This document shows, piece by piece, positions 8,952 through 17,219 of a DNA stretch of 64,000 nucleotides. The position numbers and the translations under genes were made by a program. Origin of the DNA: Afipia sp. OHSU_II-C1 (lineage in GTDB: Bacteria > Pseudomonadota > Alphaproteobacteria > Rhizobiales > Xanthobacteraceae); assembly GCF_000497575.1 (NCBI RefSeq), contig NZ_APJI01000010.1:1-64000 (forward strand), in the 5' to 3' direction. Each line of letters begins with the position of its first letter. The stretch's first letter is position 1. The notes under the pieces were generated by a model, which was not told where the DNA came from, made no database searches, and worked only from the letters and a program-made list of their open reading frames with translations.

Positions 8952-9107
8952 TTATCCAAGCACCCCGGCGAAGTGAAGCGCAACGCCTGCCGCCGCGCAG
9001 GCGGCAAGGGTCTGCAACAGACCGGCATTGAAGCGGAATATCGCAACCGCCGCGGCGACGGAAAGTGCAAGCGCCCATGGGTCGACGCTGGTGAGCGGCA
9101 ATCTGTG
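8952..9107 (-). pseudogene. C-terminal remnant of a ChrA-like chromate transporter
   Basis: About 50 codons (PLTSVDPWALALSVAAAVAIFR...LQTLAACAAAGVALHFAGVLG, then stop) resemble the last membrane segments of CHR-family chromate transporters, where ALALSVAAAVA(I/M)xRFxxGxLxxLAACA is characteristic. Upstream the frame dissolves into unrelated sequence and runs into the CRP-like box and leader of the next gene, so no intact gene exists. It is most likely a relic left when the neighbouring block was inserted. Identification is from memory of the family. Confidence 0.42.
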
Positions 9108-9119
9108 ACTTGGTTCACA
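9104..9119 (+). promoter_or_regulatory. CRP-like binding site 1
   Basis: TGTGACTTGGTTCACA is an exact match to the TGTGA-N6-TCACA CRP consensus. Its last base is 54 nt before the ATG of the small membrane-protein gene at 9173. A Crp-type regulator gene with a conserved R-E recognition helix lies 370 bp downstream. Confidence 0.7.
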
Positions 9120-9146
9120 TACCGCCACAGGGATTGGGGTTACTGA

Positions 9147-9171
9147 GTTGCCTTTCGTTAAAGGAGGCAAC
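9147..9171 (+). promoter_or_regulatory. Inverted repeat enclosing the ribosome-binding site
   Basis: Two alternative stems share the Shine-Dalgarno AGGAGG (9162-9167). One is GTTGCCT/AGGCAAC (9147-9153/9165-9171); the other is CCTTT/AAAGG (9151-9155/9160-9164) with a CGTT loop. Either would occlude the ribosome-binding site of the gene at 9173. If a CRP class II start site is used (about 9153), part of the 5' arm would not be transcribed. Confidence 0.45.
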
Positions 9172-9172
9172 C

Positions 9173-9427
9173 ATGCACACCCCGACAGGAGAACTGACCC
9201 ATTCCGGGTTGGGCAGTCGACGGAACTGGACGGCATGCTGGAGATGGTCTGTTTCAGTCCTGGCCCTCGAATTCGCCTTGGTCATGGCCCTGATCGGATT
9301 CGCGGTAAGCTCGCGCTCAACCTCGCCTGTAAAGGCATCCTCGCAAGTCGAACAGGCGCAACAGACCCCGGCTGCTGCCCGCAAGGCATGCCCACTGGGT
9401 CACGCCCAGAAAACACGAAGTCTATGA
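9173..9427 (+). CDS. Small single-pass membrane protein (CRP-box gene 1)
   Basis: 84 aa, not recognised. A polar N-terminus (about 24 residues, including RRNWTACWRW) is followed by one membrane helix (about residues 26-46, VSVLALEFALVMALIGFAV) and a polar tail rich in Ser, Gln and Ala (SSRSTSPVKASSQVEQAQQTPAA). The start is set by AGGAGG with a 5-nt spacer. It has an exact CRP-like box upstream and lies next to the convergent crp-like gene. It shares size, topology and leader layout with the gene at 19116, but I see no clear sequence identity. Confidence 0.6.
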   Translation: MHTPTGELTHSGLGSRRNWTACWRWSVSVLALEFALVMALIGFAVSSRSTSPVKASSQVEQAQQTPAAARKACPLGHAQKTRSL

Positions 9428-9487
9428 TGGCCGATCGCTGACCGATCCAGCCTCTTCTCGTTGACGCCTGTCCTAAGCTCCAGCGCG

Positions 9488-10210
9488 TCAATCCTGCGAC
9501 CGTTCCGCCATACCCTTCAACGAATCGACGTCGATAACGGTGATCGATCCCCGCTGAAGGCGGACCAGCTTCCGGTCAGCCCATTCGTGCAGTTGCTTGT
9601 TGACGCTTTCTCTCGACATACCGAGCATCTCGCCAATTTCTTGCTGCGTGATGGTGATTTTTCTGTCCAGCGCAGCGCCCGGCCTGTCGATCAGCCGGAT
9701 GAGCGCCTTGGCGAGCCTGCCTGACAGGTCGGGAAATATGACTTGCTCCACATGCTCGCTGATCCAGCGCAAGCGGACACAGAGCAGTTCTATCACCTTT
9801 GTTGCCAGCACCGGCTGGCTGGCCAGCAAGGCCAGAAAGTCCCTCCGATCAATGACAAACAACTCGCAGTCCGCGTTCGCAATCGCATCGGCGGTCCTGG
9901 CAAGACCATCGAGAACCGCGATCTCCCCAAACATCTCCCCTGCATCAACCATATTGAAAATGGCGCCGCGGCCGTCGGCGGACGAGACGCCGATTTTCAC
10001 CGTGCCGCTGATAATGAAAAAGAGACTTTGGCCACGATCCCCTTTTGCAAAAATTGTCGCGCCACGTTTGAACGTTCTCTTTTTGGCATAGTGGCACAGT
10101 TGATCCAGCGCCTCAGTGCCGAGGTCGCGAAACAGCGGATGGTTGCGCAGGACCCTCGTCTTGTCGGCGGCGGATCGGGCTGTTGCTGGCGTGTCGTCGT
10201 CCTGAAGCAT
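9488..10210 (-). CDS. Crp/Fnr family transcriptional regulator, probably cAMP-responsive
   Basis: 240 aa. The N-terminal cyclic-nucleotide-binding beta-barrel contains GEMFGEIAVLDGLARTADA, with the Glu and the Arg-Thr pair expected at the phosphate cassette (Arg-Ser in E. coli CRP). The C-terminal winged helix reads ITQQEIGEMLGMSRESVNKQL; the recognition helix keeps the Arg-Glu that CRP uses to read TGTGA. There is no cysteine set for an FNR-type Fe-S cluster. It is divergent from a nucleotidyl cyclase gene. Three CRP-like boxes nearby (9104, 18985, 19048) are its probable targets. Crp-type is my best call. Confidence 0.88.
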   Translation of the reverse strand: MLQDDDTPATARSAADKTRVLRNHPLFRDLGTEALDQLCHYAKKRTFKRGATIFAKGDRGQSLFFIISGTVKIGVSSADGRGAIFNMVDAGEMFGEIAVLDGLARTADAIANADCELFVIDRRDFLALLASQPVLATKVIELLCVRLRWISEHVEQVIFPDLSGRLAKALIRLIDRPGAALDRKITITQQEIGEMLGMSRESVNKQLHEWADRKLVRLQRGSITVIDVDSLKGMAERSQD

Positions 10211-10294
10211 CGGCGTATGGCCTGGTTACAAAATGAATAAATTTCTTCCGTTCGGCGAACCTCGCGGTCGCCGAAATGGAGCAATGCAAGCTTC

Positions 10295-10308
10295 GTTGAA
10301 ATTTCAAC
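10295..10308. promoter_or_regulatory. Palindrome between crp-like and cyclase genes
   Basis: GTTGAAATTTCAAC is a perfect 14-bp palindrome in the 261-bp gap between the two divergent genes. It is not a TGTGA-type site and has the wrong spacing for an FNR box (TTGA-N4-TCAA rather than N6). It may be an operator for a different regulator. No other feature is evident in the gap. Confidence 0.4.
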
Positions 10309-10471
10309 CAAATGCAGCTTCGAAGCTACGCCCTCTATACCACAATCGCGGTATCCCCTTGGCCTCCGGCCCATTTTTTGGGCGTCCGAAACCAGCCAAG
10401 GGGCGGGTTCATCTTGCTATTGCCGAAGGAACCCTTAAACCTAGCGTGGGCTCAAAAACTGCGGGGCTGCC

Positions 10472-13400
10472 ATGATTACAGGGCAGCGTGGCTTGATCGG
10501 CGGCACGGATCATCGCTGTAGCTACTGCGGTTTCGTTATGGAACCGACAGCCCGGTTTTGCGGCGGCTGTGGACGCCCAAAAGCCCGCTCCAGCGACACG
10601 GCGTCGCACGCGCTTTCCTTCCTGCAATCGAACATACCCACAGACCTTGCCGATCGCATCCTGCGCTCGGGCGGAGCGATGCTCGGTGAGCGCAAGCACG
10701 TCACGGTCGTTTTTGCAGATGTCCGCGATTCAACGGCCCTGATCGATCATCTCGATCCCGAGGAGGCGCTACAGGTTCTCGGCCCCGTCCTTAAAACCTT
10801 GATGGATGCAGTCCACCATCACGATGGCTTCGTGAACCAGACACTCGGCGACGGGATCATGGCGCTGTTCGGCGCTCCAATCGCGCGGGAAGACCACGCC
10901 GTGCAGGCGTGCAGCGCGGCGCTCGCGATGCGGACCGCCGTCGGCGAACTCAATCAAAGGACCGGACGGGATATCGCCATCCGTATCGGCATGAATTCCG
11001 GTGAAGTCGTCATCCATTCGATCGGCAACAACCTGGCGATGAACTATGACGCAGTCGGAAAGAGCGTCCATCTGGCTGCACGAATGGAAGAGCTTGCTGC
11101 ACCAGGCAAGATTCTGCTGACCGCGGCGACCCATGACCTTGCGAAGGGCTTTGTAACGGTTCAGCCGCAGGGATTTGTGGATGTAAAAGGCGTCTCCGAA
11201 GCGGTTGAAGTTTTCGAACTCACGGCCATACGGATCAGAACACGATGGCAGGTCCGGTCTGCACGCGGTCTCAGCGTTCTCGTGGGCCGCCAGAACGAGC
11301 TGCGCAGCCTGAGAGGCGCGCTTGAGAGTGCCGCAGCCGGAAATGGACAGTCGGTGAGCATTGTTGGCGCAGCCGGACTGGGAAAGTCCCGTCTGATACA
11401 CGATTTTATCCGGAATGTTTCCGACGAATGGACCGTTCTTGAGACCGCCTGCCCCTCGCAGCGAACGAGTTCAAGCTATTACCCCATCGGCCTGTTGATC
11501 AGAGCGATGTTCGGGGTTGGCATCGATGACAGTCCCGAGACCGTCATTGGCCGCGTCAGGGAAGGCATTGGACGGCTGGGCAACAATCTGTCGGGTTTTC
11601 TCCCTCCTATTCTCTCGTTGCTGGATCTCAACGCAGACGATGAAGAGTGGAAGAAACTGGAGCCGTCCGAGCGGCGGCTCAAGACCATGGAAGCCGTCAG
11701 ATCGCTGGTTATTCACTACACGCGGTCGAATCCCTCTGTCATTCTGGTCGAAGATCTTCACTGGGCCGACGCCGAGACGAAGCTCATCCTGCAAAATCTG
11801 GCCGGGGCGCTGGACGGGACACGGGCCCTCCTTATCGGAACGCAGCGTCCCGAGGGCGGATCGCTGGATCGCGGCACGACCTGCCTCGACCTGTCACCGC
11901 TTGACGACGAAACTTCTCACCAGCTGATGGACTGGCTGATGGGAGACGACAGCAGCCTCAGCCCGTTAAAGCGGAGAATACTGGCGCAGTCCCAGGGTAA
12001 CCCGCTGTTCATGGAAGAACTGGTCCAGACGCTCAAGGAAACGGGATTTCTTCGGGGTCAGCCGGGCAACTATCAGGCCGTCAAACGGAGCGGCCGCGCG
12101 GAAATTCCACAAACCATTCATTCGGTGCTCGCGGCCCGCATTGACCTTCTGGACGGATTTCCAAAGTCGCTGCTCCAGACGTCAGCCGTCATCGGCATGG
12201 AGATTTCCGTCGCCCTGCTCTCGGAAATGCTGGACGTCACCCCTGCAGAAATTTCCGGCGAACTTCGAACGCTGGAGGCTGCCGATTTTCTCCGGAAGAT
12301 CAGAAGCACCACGTCGGCCGATTATTCATTCAAACACGAACTCACACGTGAAGTTGTATATGGCACGATGCTGCTGGGCCTTCGACGCTCGCTTCACGCC
12401 AAAGCCATCGACATCATTGAAACGCGATTTCCCGATCGCCTTGACGAGTACATCGATCGGCTTGCCGACCATGCGTTCAAAGCCGAGCTTTGGGAAAAGG
12501 CCGTCCCTTATCAGCTGCGCAGTTGCCGGCGCGCCGTCAAACGCGGTGCCAATCAGGACGCTATCAGCATCTACGAGCGCGGCCTGGAAACCCTGTCACA
12601 TCTGGCGGACTCTTCCGCCAAGATCAAAGCCGAAATCGATTTCCGCCTGACGCTGGTGATTGCGCTCGAACCGCTCGGCAAGCATCGCCAGATCGCAGAC
12701 GTCTTGCGCGAGGCGAGCCGTCTGGCCGACGCTTCGGGAGACCCCCTGCGCACAACCGCGGTCAACTGTCAGCTTGCCGTAGCGTTGTGGCGACTCGGAG
12801 AGCACGCGCCCGCGATGGCGGCCGCCGAAATGGCAAGCCGCATCGCGGACAAGATCGGCGATCCATCGCTCCAGTTTGCTTCACTTCTCATTGTCGGCAT
12901 TGTTCATCACGAACTCGGCAATTTCGCCACATCAATCGAGATGCACGAGAAATGCATTGCGATCGAAACCCCCGAGCTTGACCAGAAGCGCGCCGGCTGG
13001 GCTGCCTATCCCAGTGTCCTTCTGCGAACCTTCATGGCGGATTCCCTGATTGAACTTGGCGACCTTCCCCGCGCGGAAAGTGTGGCGGAGGACGCCAGCA
13101 GGCGCGCCGAAATCCTGGATCACGCCTATTCTCGTGCCAACATTAATCATGTGCTCGGCCGGTTGCGAACATCTCAGGGACGGCATGCCGAGGCGCTCCC
13201 CCTATTGCGCGAAAGCTGGCAGACCTGTCTCGATCTCGAAATGGTCCAGATGTATCCGGTGTTCGCAGCCCGCATGGGTGAGGCTCATCTTGCAACGGGC
13301 GACATCGAGACCGCCCTCAATATCCTGTCGATCCCTGAACGGCTCGACGTGCCGCTGGCGGAGCATTCGTTCGGCTGGCGCTATCTTTTCATCGCACAAG

Positions 13401-13693
13401 GCCGGGCCCTGCTCGCTGCGGGCCGTCTTGCGGAGGCGCAGGCTGCAGCCGAGCGCGCCCTGGCGCTTGCAGAACAGCGCGGAGAACCGCCGCAGCAGGC
13501 CTATGCGACACATCTGCTCGGTGAAATCGCGCGCGCCGGCAATCCGCAGAATCGCACCTTGGCAAACACCTACTTCAAGCGTGCGCTCATGTTCGCAGAA
13601 AAATGCGGCATGAAAGCCATGATGGCTGCCTGTCGCCATGCGATGGAGAACACAGCCGATCGAAACAAAGAGCCCAGCATCGCGGACAGATAG
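10472..13693 (+). CDS. Class III adenylate/guanylate cyclase fused to AAA ATPase and TPR repeats
   Basis: 1073 aa. Order: zinc ribbon (about residues 15-35, CSYCG...FCGGCG); cyclase domain (about 70-255) with metal aspartates in VVFADVRDST and LGDGIMALFG and the YDAVGKSVHLAARMEELA block; an AAA/NACHT-like ATPase (Walker A GAAGLGKSR, Walker B VILVEDLHWAD); and a long TPR-like C-terminus (about 650-1050). The HLAAR form in place of NxAAR is common in this ATPase-fused subfamily, so activity is plausible. It should make cAMP in the cytoplasm in response to an unknown partner. Divergent from the crp-like gene, so the second messenger and its receptor are probably paired here. Confidence 0.9.
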   Translation: MITGQRGLIGGTDHRCSYCGFVMEPTARFCGGCGRPKARSSDTASHALSFLQSNIPTDLADRILRSGGAMLGERKHVTVVFADVRDSTALIDHLDPEEALQVLGPVLKTLMDAVHHHDGFVNQTLGDGIMALFGAPIAREDHAVQACSAALAMRTAVGELNQRTGRDIAIRIGMNSGEVVIHSIGNNLAMNYDAVGKSVHLAARMEELAAPGKILLTAATHDLAKGFVTVQPQGFVDVKGVSEAVEVFELTAIRIRTRWQVRSARGLSVLVGRQNELRSLRGALESAAAGNGQSVSIVGAAGLGKSRLIHDFIRNVSDEWTVLETACPSQRTSSSYYPIGLLIRAMFGVGIDDSPETVIGRVREGIGRLGNNLSGFLPPILSLLDLNADDEEWKKLEPSERRLKTMEAVRSLVIHYTRSNPSVILVEDLHWADAETKLILQNLAGALDGTRALLIGTQRPEGGSLDRGTTCLDLSPLDDETSHQLMDWLMGDDSSLSPLKRRILAQSQGNPLFMEELVQTLKETGFLRGQPGNYQAVKRSGRAEIPQTIHSVLAARIDLLDGFPKSLLQTSAVIGMEISVALLSEMLDVTPAEISGELRTLEAADFLRKIRSTTSADYSFKHELTREVVYGTMLLGLRRSLHAKAIDIIETRFPDRLDEYIDRLADHAFKAELWEKAVPYQLRSCRRAVKRGANQDAISIYERGLETLSHLADSSAKIKAEIDFRLTLVIALEPLGKHRQIADVLREASRLADASGDPLRTTAVNCQLAVALWRLGEHAPAMAAAEMASRIADKIGDPSLQFASLLIVGIVHHELGNFATSIEMHEKCIAIETPELDQKRAGWAAYPSVLLRTFMADSLIELGDLPRAESVAEDASRRAEILDHAYSRANINHVLGRLRTSQGRHAEALPLLRESWQTCLDLEMVQMYPVFAARMGEAHLATGDIETALNILSIPERLDVPLAEHSFGWRYLFIAQGRALLAAGRLAEAQAAAERALALAEQRGEPPQQAYATHLLGEIARAGNPQNRTLANTYFKRALMFAEKCGMKAMMAACRHAMENTADRNKEPSIADR

Positions 13694-13728
13694 AACGCTT
13701 CGCACTCTCCGGCCTGCTTCGGCTGAAT

Positions 13729-15177
13729 CTACCTTGCCAGCGCGCGAACGGCTTCAATCCCCGGCAGGAAAAAGTAGGCGCCACCGCGGACCCGGACGAA
13801 CGGGCGCGAACGATCGATATGGTGGTTGTTCGGCCGATCCTGAATGCTGGCTACGTCCCCGGGGCAACTGAAATGTCCAAGCGGATCTGTACCGGCGTAA
13901 AGACCACCGAAGTGCGTGTTGTTAAGCCATGAATGCTGGATCATCTCGAATTGCCCGGCAATATCCGCGTTGAGGGCGATGAATGACATTCCACGCGCCG
14001 CCTCCCCGTTTGCACCGTCTTCGGAAAGTCTTTCTCCATAGGGCCTGCCGCGCCTGATGATACGATGCATCTTTGAAAGTCGCAGGGCTGTATCTGCATC
14101 CGGACCGATCGTGTCTCGCGGATTCGCGCGGCGGATGTGAGCGCCGATCGGGCATGCCATCCCGAAGCGATCTTCGAAGTGGTAGAGAAAATCATTGCGC
14201 GGCGACGCACCCGCCCGCCGCTCGATCGGAACCAAGGGATGGCCCTGGCGCGTTCGCCCGACAAGCTGCGAGGCAATCATTTCCTGCGCCGGCTCATCGG
14301 TTCGCCCATAAACGCGCTCAGCCGTCTTCGCGACGAACTCATTGAAAGCCGGCACGTCCTGCTCCAGCTGCCGGAACACGAGGTATGTTCCGTTATGCCG
14401 AATGTCTACGCTCCCTTCAGCCTTCACACCGGAAACGTCGAAGATGCTGGAGCGGCGCTCGTTCTTGTAACCAAGGACGAATTCACCGGGCTTGACGAGA
14501 AGAATCCGCCTCTCCTCCGGAGTCAGCCTTTTGTTGTGGTCGTTATCGCTGGTTCGCTTCCTTCCGTTTCTTGTCGTCCTCGGAGAGCCCTCAATCAGCG
14601 GCTGTGAAATGCCGTCTGTAAATCCAAAGTGCTCCTTGCGATCGTCGTAGATCCGGCCGCCGATGATCAGCGGCTTGCCATTCCGCCGCACTGCCGGCGC
14701 AGCAACGTCCCCCATGGCCTCGATCTCGGCATCGACGAACGATCGCAGCTTCGTTTCGTCGGCCGCGTAGAGCAACAGCATTCCGTCGATGCTCTGACTC
14801 TCTTTCCAGCCGCCCCATTCCCAAAATTCAGGCGAACTGTCGCCTGTATCTCCGAGAACATTCGACCGGCGTGGAAACTTCGTTTCCGCAGTCGGCTTCG
14901 GGGCCATCCCTTCGAGAAACTCGAGAGAGAAGTCATTCAGCACCTTCTCACTGACGCGAAGATGCTCCAGGCCATGCGCCGTCAGCGCAAGGTTGATCGC
15001 CTGTTGACCTCCGCTCGCCGTCGCGCGCGTGAGCCGATCTGACAGCCGCCGGAGCCATTTCTTCGCGACTCCAATCTCGCCCGGCACGAAGTGCCAGAAG
15101 ACGTAAGCGGAAAACGGCAGTTTCGGATAACCGCTCAGCACCAGCCTCTGAACGTCATCCCATTCAACCTTCTCCAT
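13729..15177 (-). CDS. DyP-type haem peroxidase
   Basis: 482 aa, with no obvious signal or Tat peptide. The DyP GxxDG motif is present as GFTDGISQP (residues 185-193, catalytic Asp 188). The haem-side blocks PIGAHIRRANPRD (about 343-355) and MHRIIRRGRPYG (about 370-381) are intact. It oxidises bulky substrates with H2O2, probably in the cytoplasm. It is the last gene of a three-gene operon with a P450 and a membrane protein, starting 14 nt after the latter. The DyP call is firm; the substrate is unknown. Confidence 0.9.
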   Translation of the reverse strand: MEKVEWDDVQRLVLSGYPKLPFSAYVFWHFVPGEIGVAKKWLRRLSDRLTRATASGGQQAINLALTAHGLEHLRVSEKVLNDFSLEFLEGMAPKPTAETKFPRRSNVLGDTGDSSPEFWEWGGWKESQSIDGMLLLYAADETKLRSFVDAEIEAMGDVAAPAVRRNGKPLIIGGRIYDDRKEHFGFTDGISQPLIEGSPRTTRNGRKRTSDNDHNKRLTPEERRILLVKPGEFVLGYKNERRSSIFDVSGVKAEGSVDIRHNGTYLVFRQLEQDVPAFNEFVAKTAERVYGRTDEPAQEMIASQLVGRTRQGHPLVPIERRAGASPRNDFLYHFEDRFGMACPIGAHIRRANPRDTIGPDADTALRLSKMHRIIRRGRPYGERLSEDGANGEAARGMSFIALNADIAGQFEMIQHSWLNNTHFGGLYAGTDPLGHFSCPGDVASIQDRPNNHHIDRSRPFVRVRGGAYFFLPGIEAVRALAR

Positions 15178-15191
15178 GGCAGCGACCCATA

Positions 15192-17219
15192 TCAGAGGCT
15201 CCGGAATATCGTGTCGGTCTCGCTGTAGTTCAGCGGCTTGAACAGCGATTGTCTCAGCTCGGTGTTGGCATTGACATTGATGACACTGAGCGTGGGATAC
15301 GCGCTGTACCAGGCAATCGTCTCAACCTGGCTTTGACGGACATAGGCCTTGAAAGGCTGCTCGGCTTGCGCGCCTCTCCAGAAGAGAAATTTCGACGCGG
15401 GGAACCCGTAGGATTTTCCGTCCGCTGTGACAAACGTGTTCGACCAGATGGCATTGAGGCCCTTGACCGCCGCCAGATCGATGAACTCGTTGAGATAGCT
15501 TTCCCACGCTCCGCCATAATTATCGAGAAACAGGAGCCGCTTGCCGCCGTCAATCATCACCCACCGTGCCGACAGGATCGTCGGTATGCCGCCGAGCTCG
15601 CCGCGATTGAACCAGAAACGCGACAGCAGATTGATGGCAAACAGCGCGAGGCGCAGCAGCCAGCATCGAATGAAGCCCGGCTTCACAGACGTGATGCTGG
15701 CCAGATGATTCTGATACCGGTTGATACCACCTTCCTCGCGGACATACTTCCGGGCGTTCTCCCGGGCACGCGCGATGAGTCCGGCCGGCTCGGAAAAATT
15801 GCGCCTATCCCTGATCTCAAGCGTTCGTATGAGCCCGAAGATAAAAAGCCCAATGACATAATAGGCCAGGATGCCGATGAGGCCGTAAGCCACGGTGACA
15901 AGCACGGCAAAAACGATCGACCGCGCGATTGTCGCGATCTGCTCGCTGACGGCAAACGGCAGGTGACGCGCGATGAGCAGAACGCCAACCGCGATCACGA
16001 TAACCATCGCGAATCTGTCCAGATCAAGCAGCAGCCGCCGGACATTCTCACGAACGGCATCATATGGCCGAAGCTGAACGGCAAGCTTCAGGGATGTTGC
16101 CCAGTAGTTCAGAACCGCCAGGAGCAACACGACAATGACGAGACGGCCAATCGCCGCCCAGAGACCGGGCTGCACTGCGCCGCCAGATCGAACCGCGGTC
16201 ATTCCCGAAATGACGGCCAGCACAACAGAGCCAGCAAGAAAGACGATCAGCGCGTATCTGACGATCACCGCGATCTGCAACGGAAAGCGGTTGATAAAGA
16301 GCTGATCGTGAGGATTCCTGGTCCAACTGGTCAGGAAGAGCTCAAAGATGCGGACGATCAGCCACACGCCAGTCAACGCAATCAGGGTATGAAGGATCGC
16401 GGGCTCGATCGTGATGTGGCTGGCAATCCACGGGAACCACGACACCATAAAGTTGCCGATGCTTGCCCCGATGCGGCTCACATGCTCGAACGCCCGAACG
16501 ATATGGCCGTGCAGCACAAACGGCCCCCAGGAGAACAGCGCACCTACAGCGATGCCGGTCGCGCAGACCACAACCAATGCCGCAATGACGGCGGCAGCAA
16601 CGATCAGCGGACGCTGCCGTATCTCCCAAGGCGTCGGCGCAATTTGTTCGGCCCAGCGATTGTCGTCCTGCCCGCGAATGACATGGCGTCGCACCTCGTC
16701 GAGAAGTCCCACCGAGCGCGCGGGGATGGCATCACCCGGCCGGCATCGTTTTGAAAGGAACGTGACAATATCGCGACGGAGAAGACTCTCGCCCTGAATT
16801 TGCGCCACCGTGCGACCCGGACTGCCGCTAAAGAAAGTGTTCGCGCCGACATCATGGTTCACAAGATATTCTGCAATCAGGAGAGGCGCGGCGAGCCCGG
16901 AAACCGGATAGTCCGAACAATGCCGATAGGTCTCATGCATGCCTTGCGGCGCGATCTTCAGCAACTCATTCAGAAAGTCCTCTCTGGACCCGTCGAAGGT
17001 CGCCTCGAATACGAGGCTGGGAGCGAATTCGCCGTCGGCATCGAGGATGACAAAACTGCAGAAGTGCAGGCTTGCGATCTTGTCGAACCGGAACAACGGT
17101 CTGCACTCCATCAGGTCGCCGGAAAGGCGCGGCTCGGCGTTGTCGCGCAGATGCTGACGGCACGCGTCCACGCGGCCGGGGTCGAGCGGCGTGATGATCG
17201 TTGTGTAGTTCGGGCTCAC
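15192..17219 (-). CDS. Membrane protein with two DyP-like ferredoxin-fold segments flanking a multi-helix core
   Basis: 675 aa, GTG start overlapping the P450 stop (GTGA), so probably translationally coupled. The N-terminal soluble part (about 1-200) contains LHFCSFVILD...SLVFEATFDGSREDFLNELL. A hydrophobic core (about 220-480) has roughly six to seven membrane helices. The C-terminal part (about 540-675) contains LSARWVMID...LLFLDNYGGAWESYLNEFI. The two soluble parts look like copies of one segment that resembles the N-terminal ferredoxin-like half of DyP-related proteins. No haem-ligand motif is seen. The function is unknown; it may anchor or feed the haem enzymes. The longer frame upstream of 17219 is only P450 overlap. 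Confidence 0.75.
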   Translation of the reverse strand: MSPNYTTIITPLDPGRVDACRQHLRDNAEPRLSGDLMECRPLFRFDKIASLHFCSFVILDADGEFAPSLVFEATFDGSREDFLNELLKIAPQGMHETYRHCSDYPVSGLAAPLLIAEYLVNHDVGANTFFSGSPGRTVAQIQGESLLRRDIVTFLSKRCRPGDAIPARSVGLLDEVRRHVIRGQDDNRWAEQIAPTPWEIRQRPLIVAAAVIAALVVVCATGIAVGALFSWGPFVLHGHIVRAFEHVSRIGASIGNFMVSWFPWIASHITIEPAILHTLIALTGVWLIVRIFELFLTSWTRNPHDQLFINRFPLQIAVIVRYALIVFLAGSVVLAVISGMTAVRSGGAVQPGLWAAIGRLVIVVLLLAVLNYWATSLKLAVQLRPYDAVRENVRRLLLDLDRFAMVIVIAVGVLLIARHLPFAVSEQIATIARSIVFAVLVTVAYGLIGILAYYVIGLFIFGLIRTLEIRDRRNFSEPAGLIARARENARKYVREEGGINRYQNHLASITSVKPGFIRCWLLRLALFAINLLSRFWFNRGELGGIPTILSARWVMIDGGKRLLFLDNYGGAWESYLNEFIDLAAVKGLNAIWSNTFVTADGKSYGFPASKFLFWRGAQAEQPFKAYVRQSQVETIAWYSAYPTLSVINVNANTELRQSLFKPLNYSETDTIFRSL

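Noticed and set aside
10995-11100. Loss of the catalytic Asn (HLAAR in place of NxAAR) as a sign that the cyclase is dead
   Set aside because: From memory this HLAAR form is common in ATPase/TPR-fused class III cyclases, and the metal aspartates are present.
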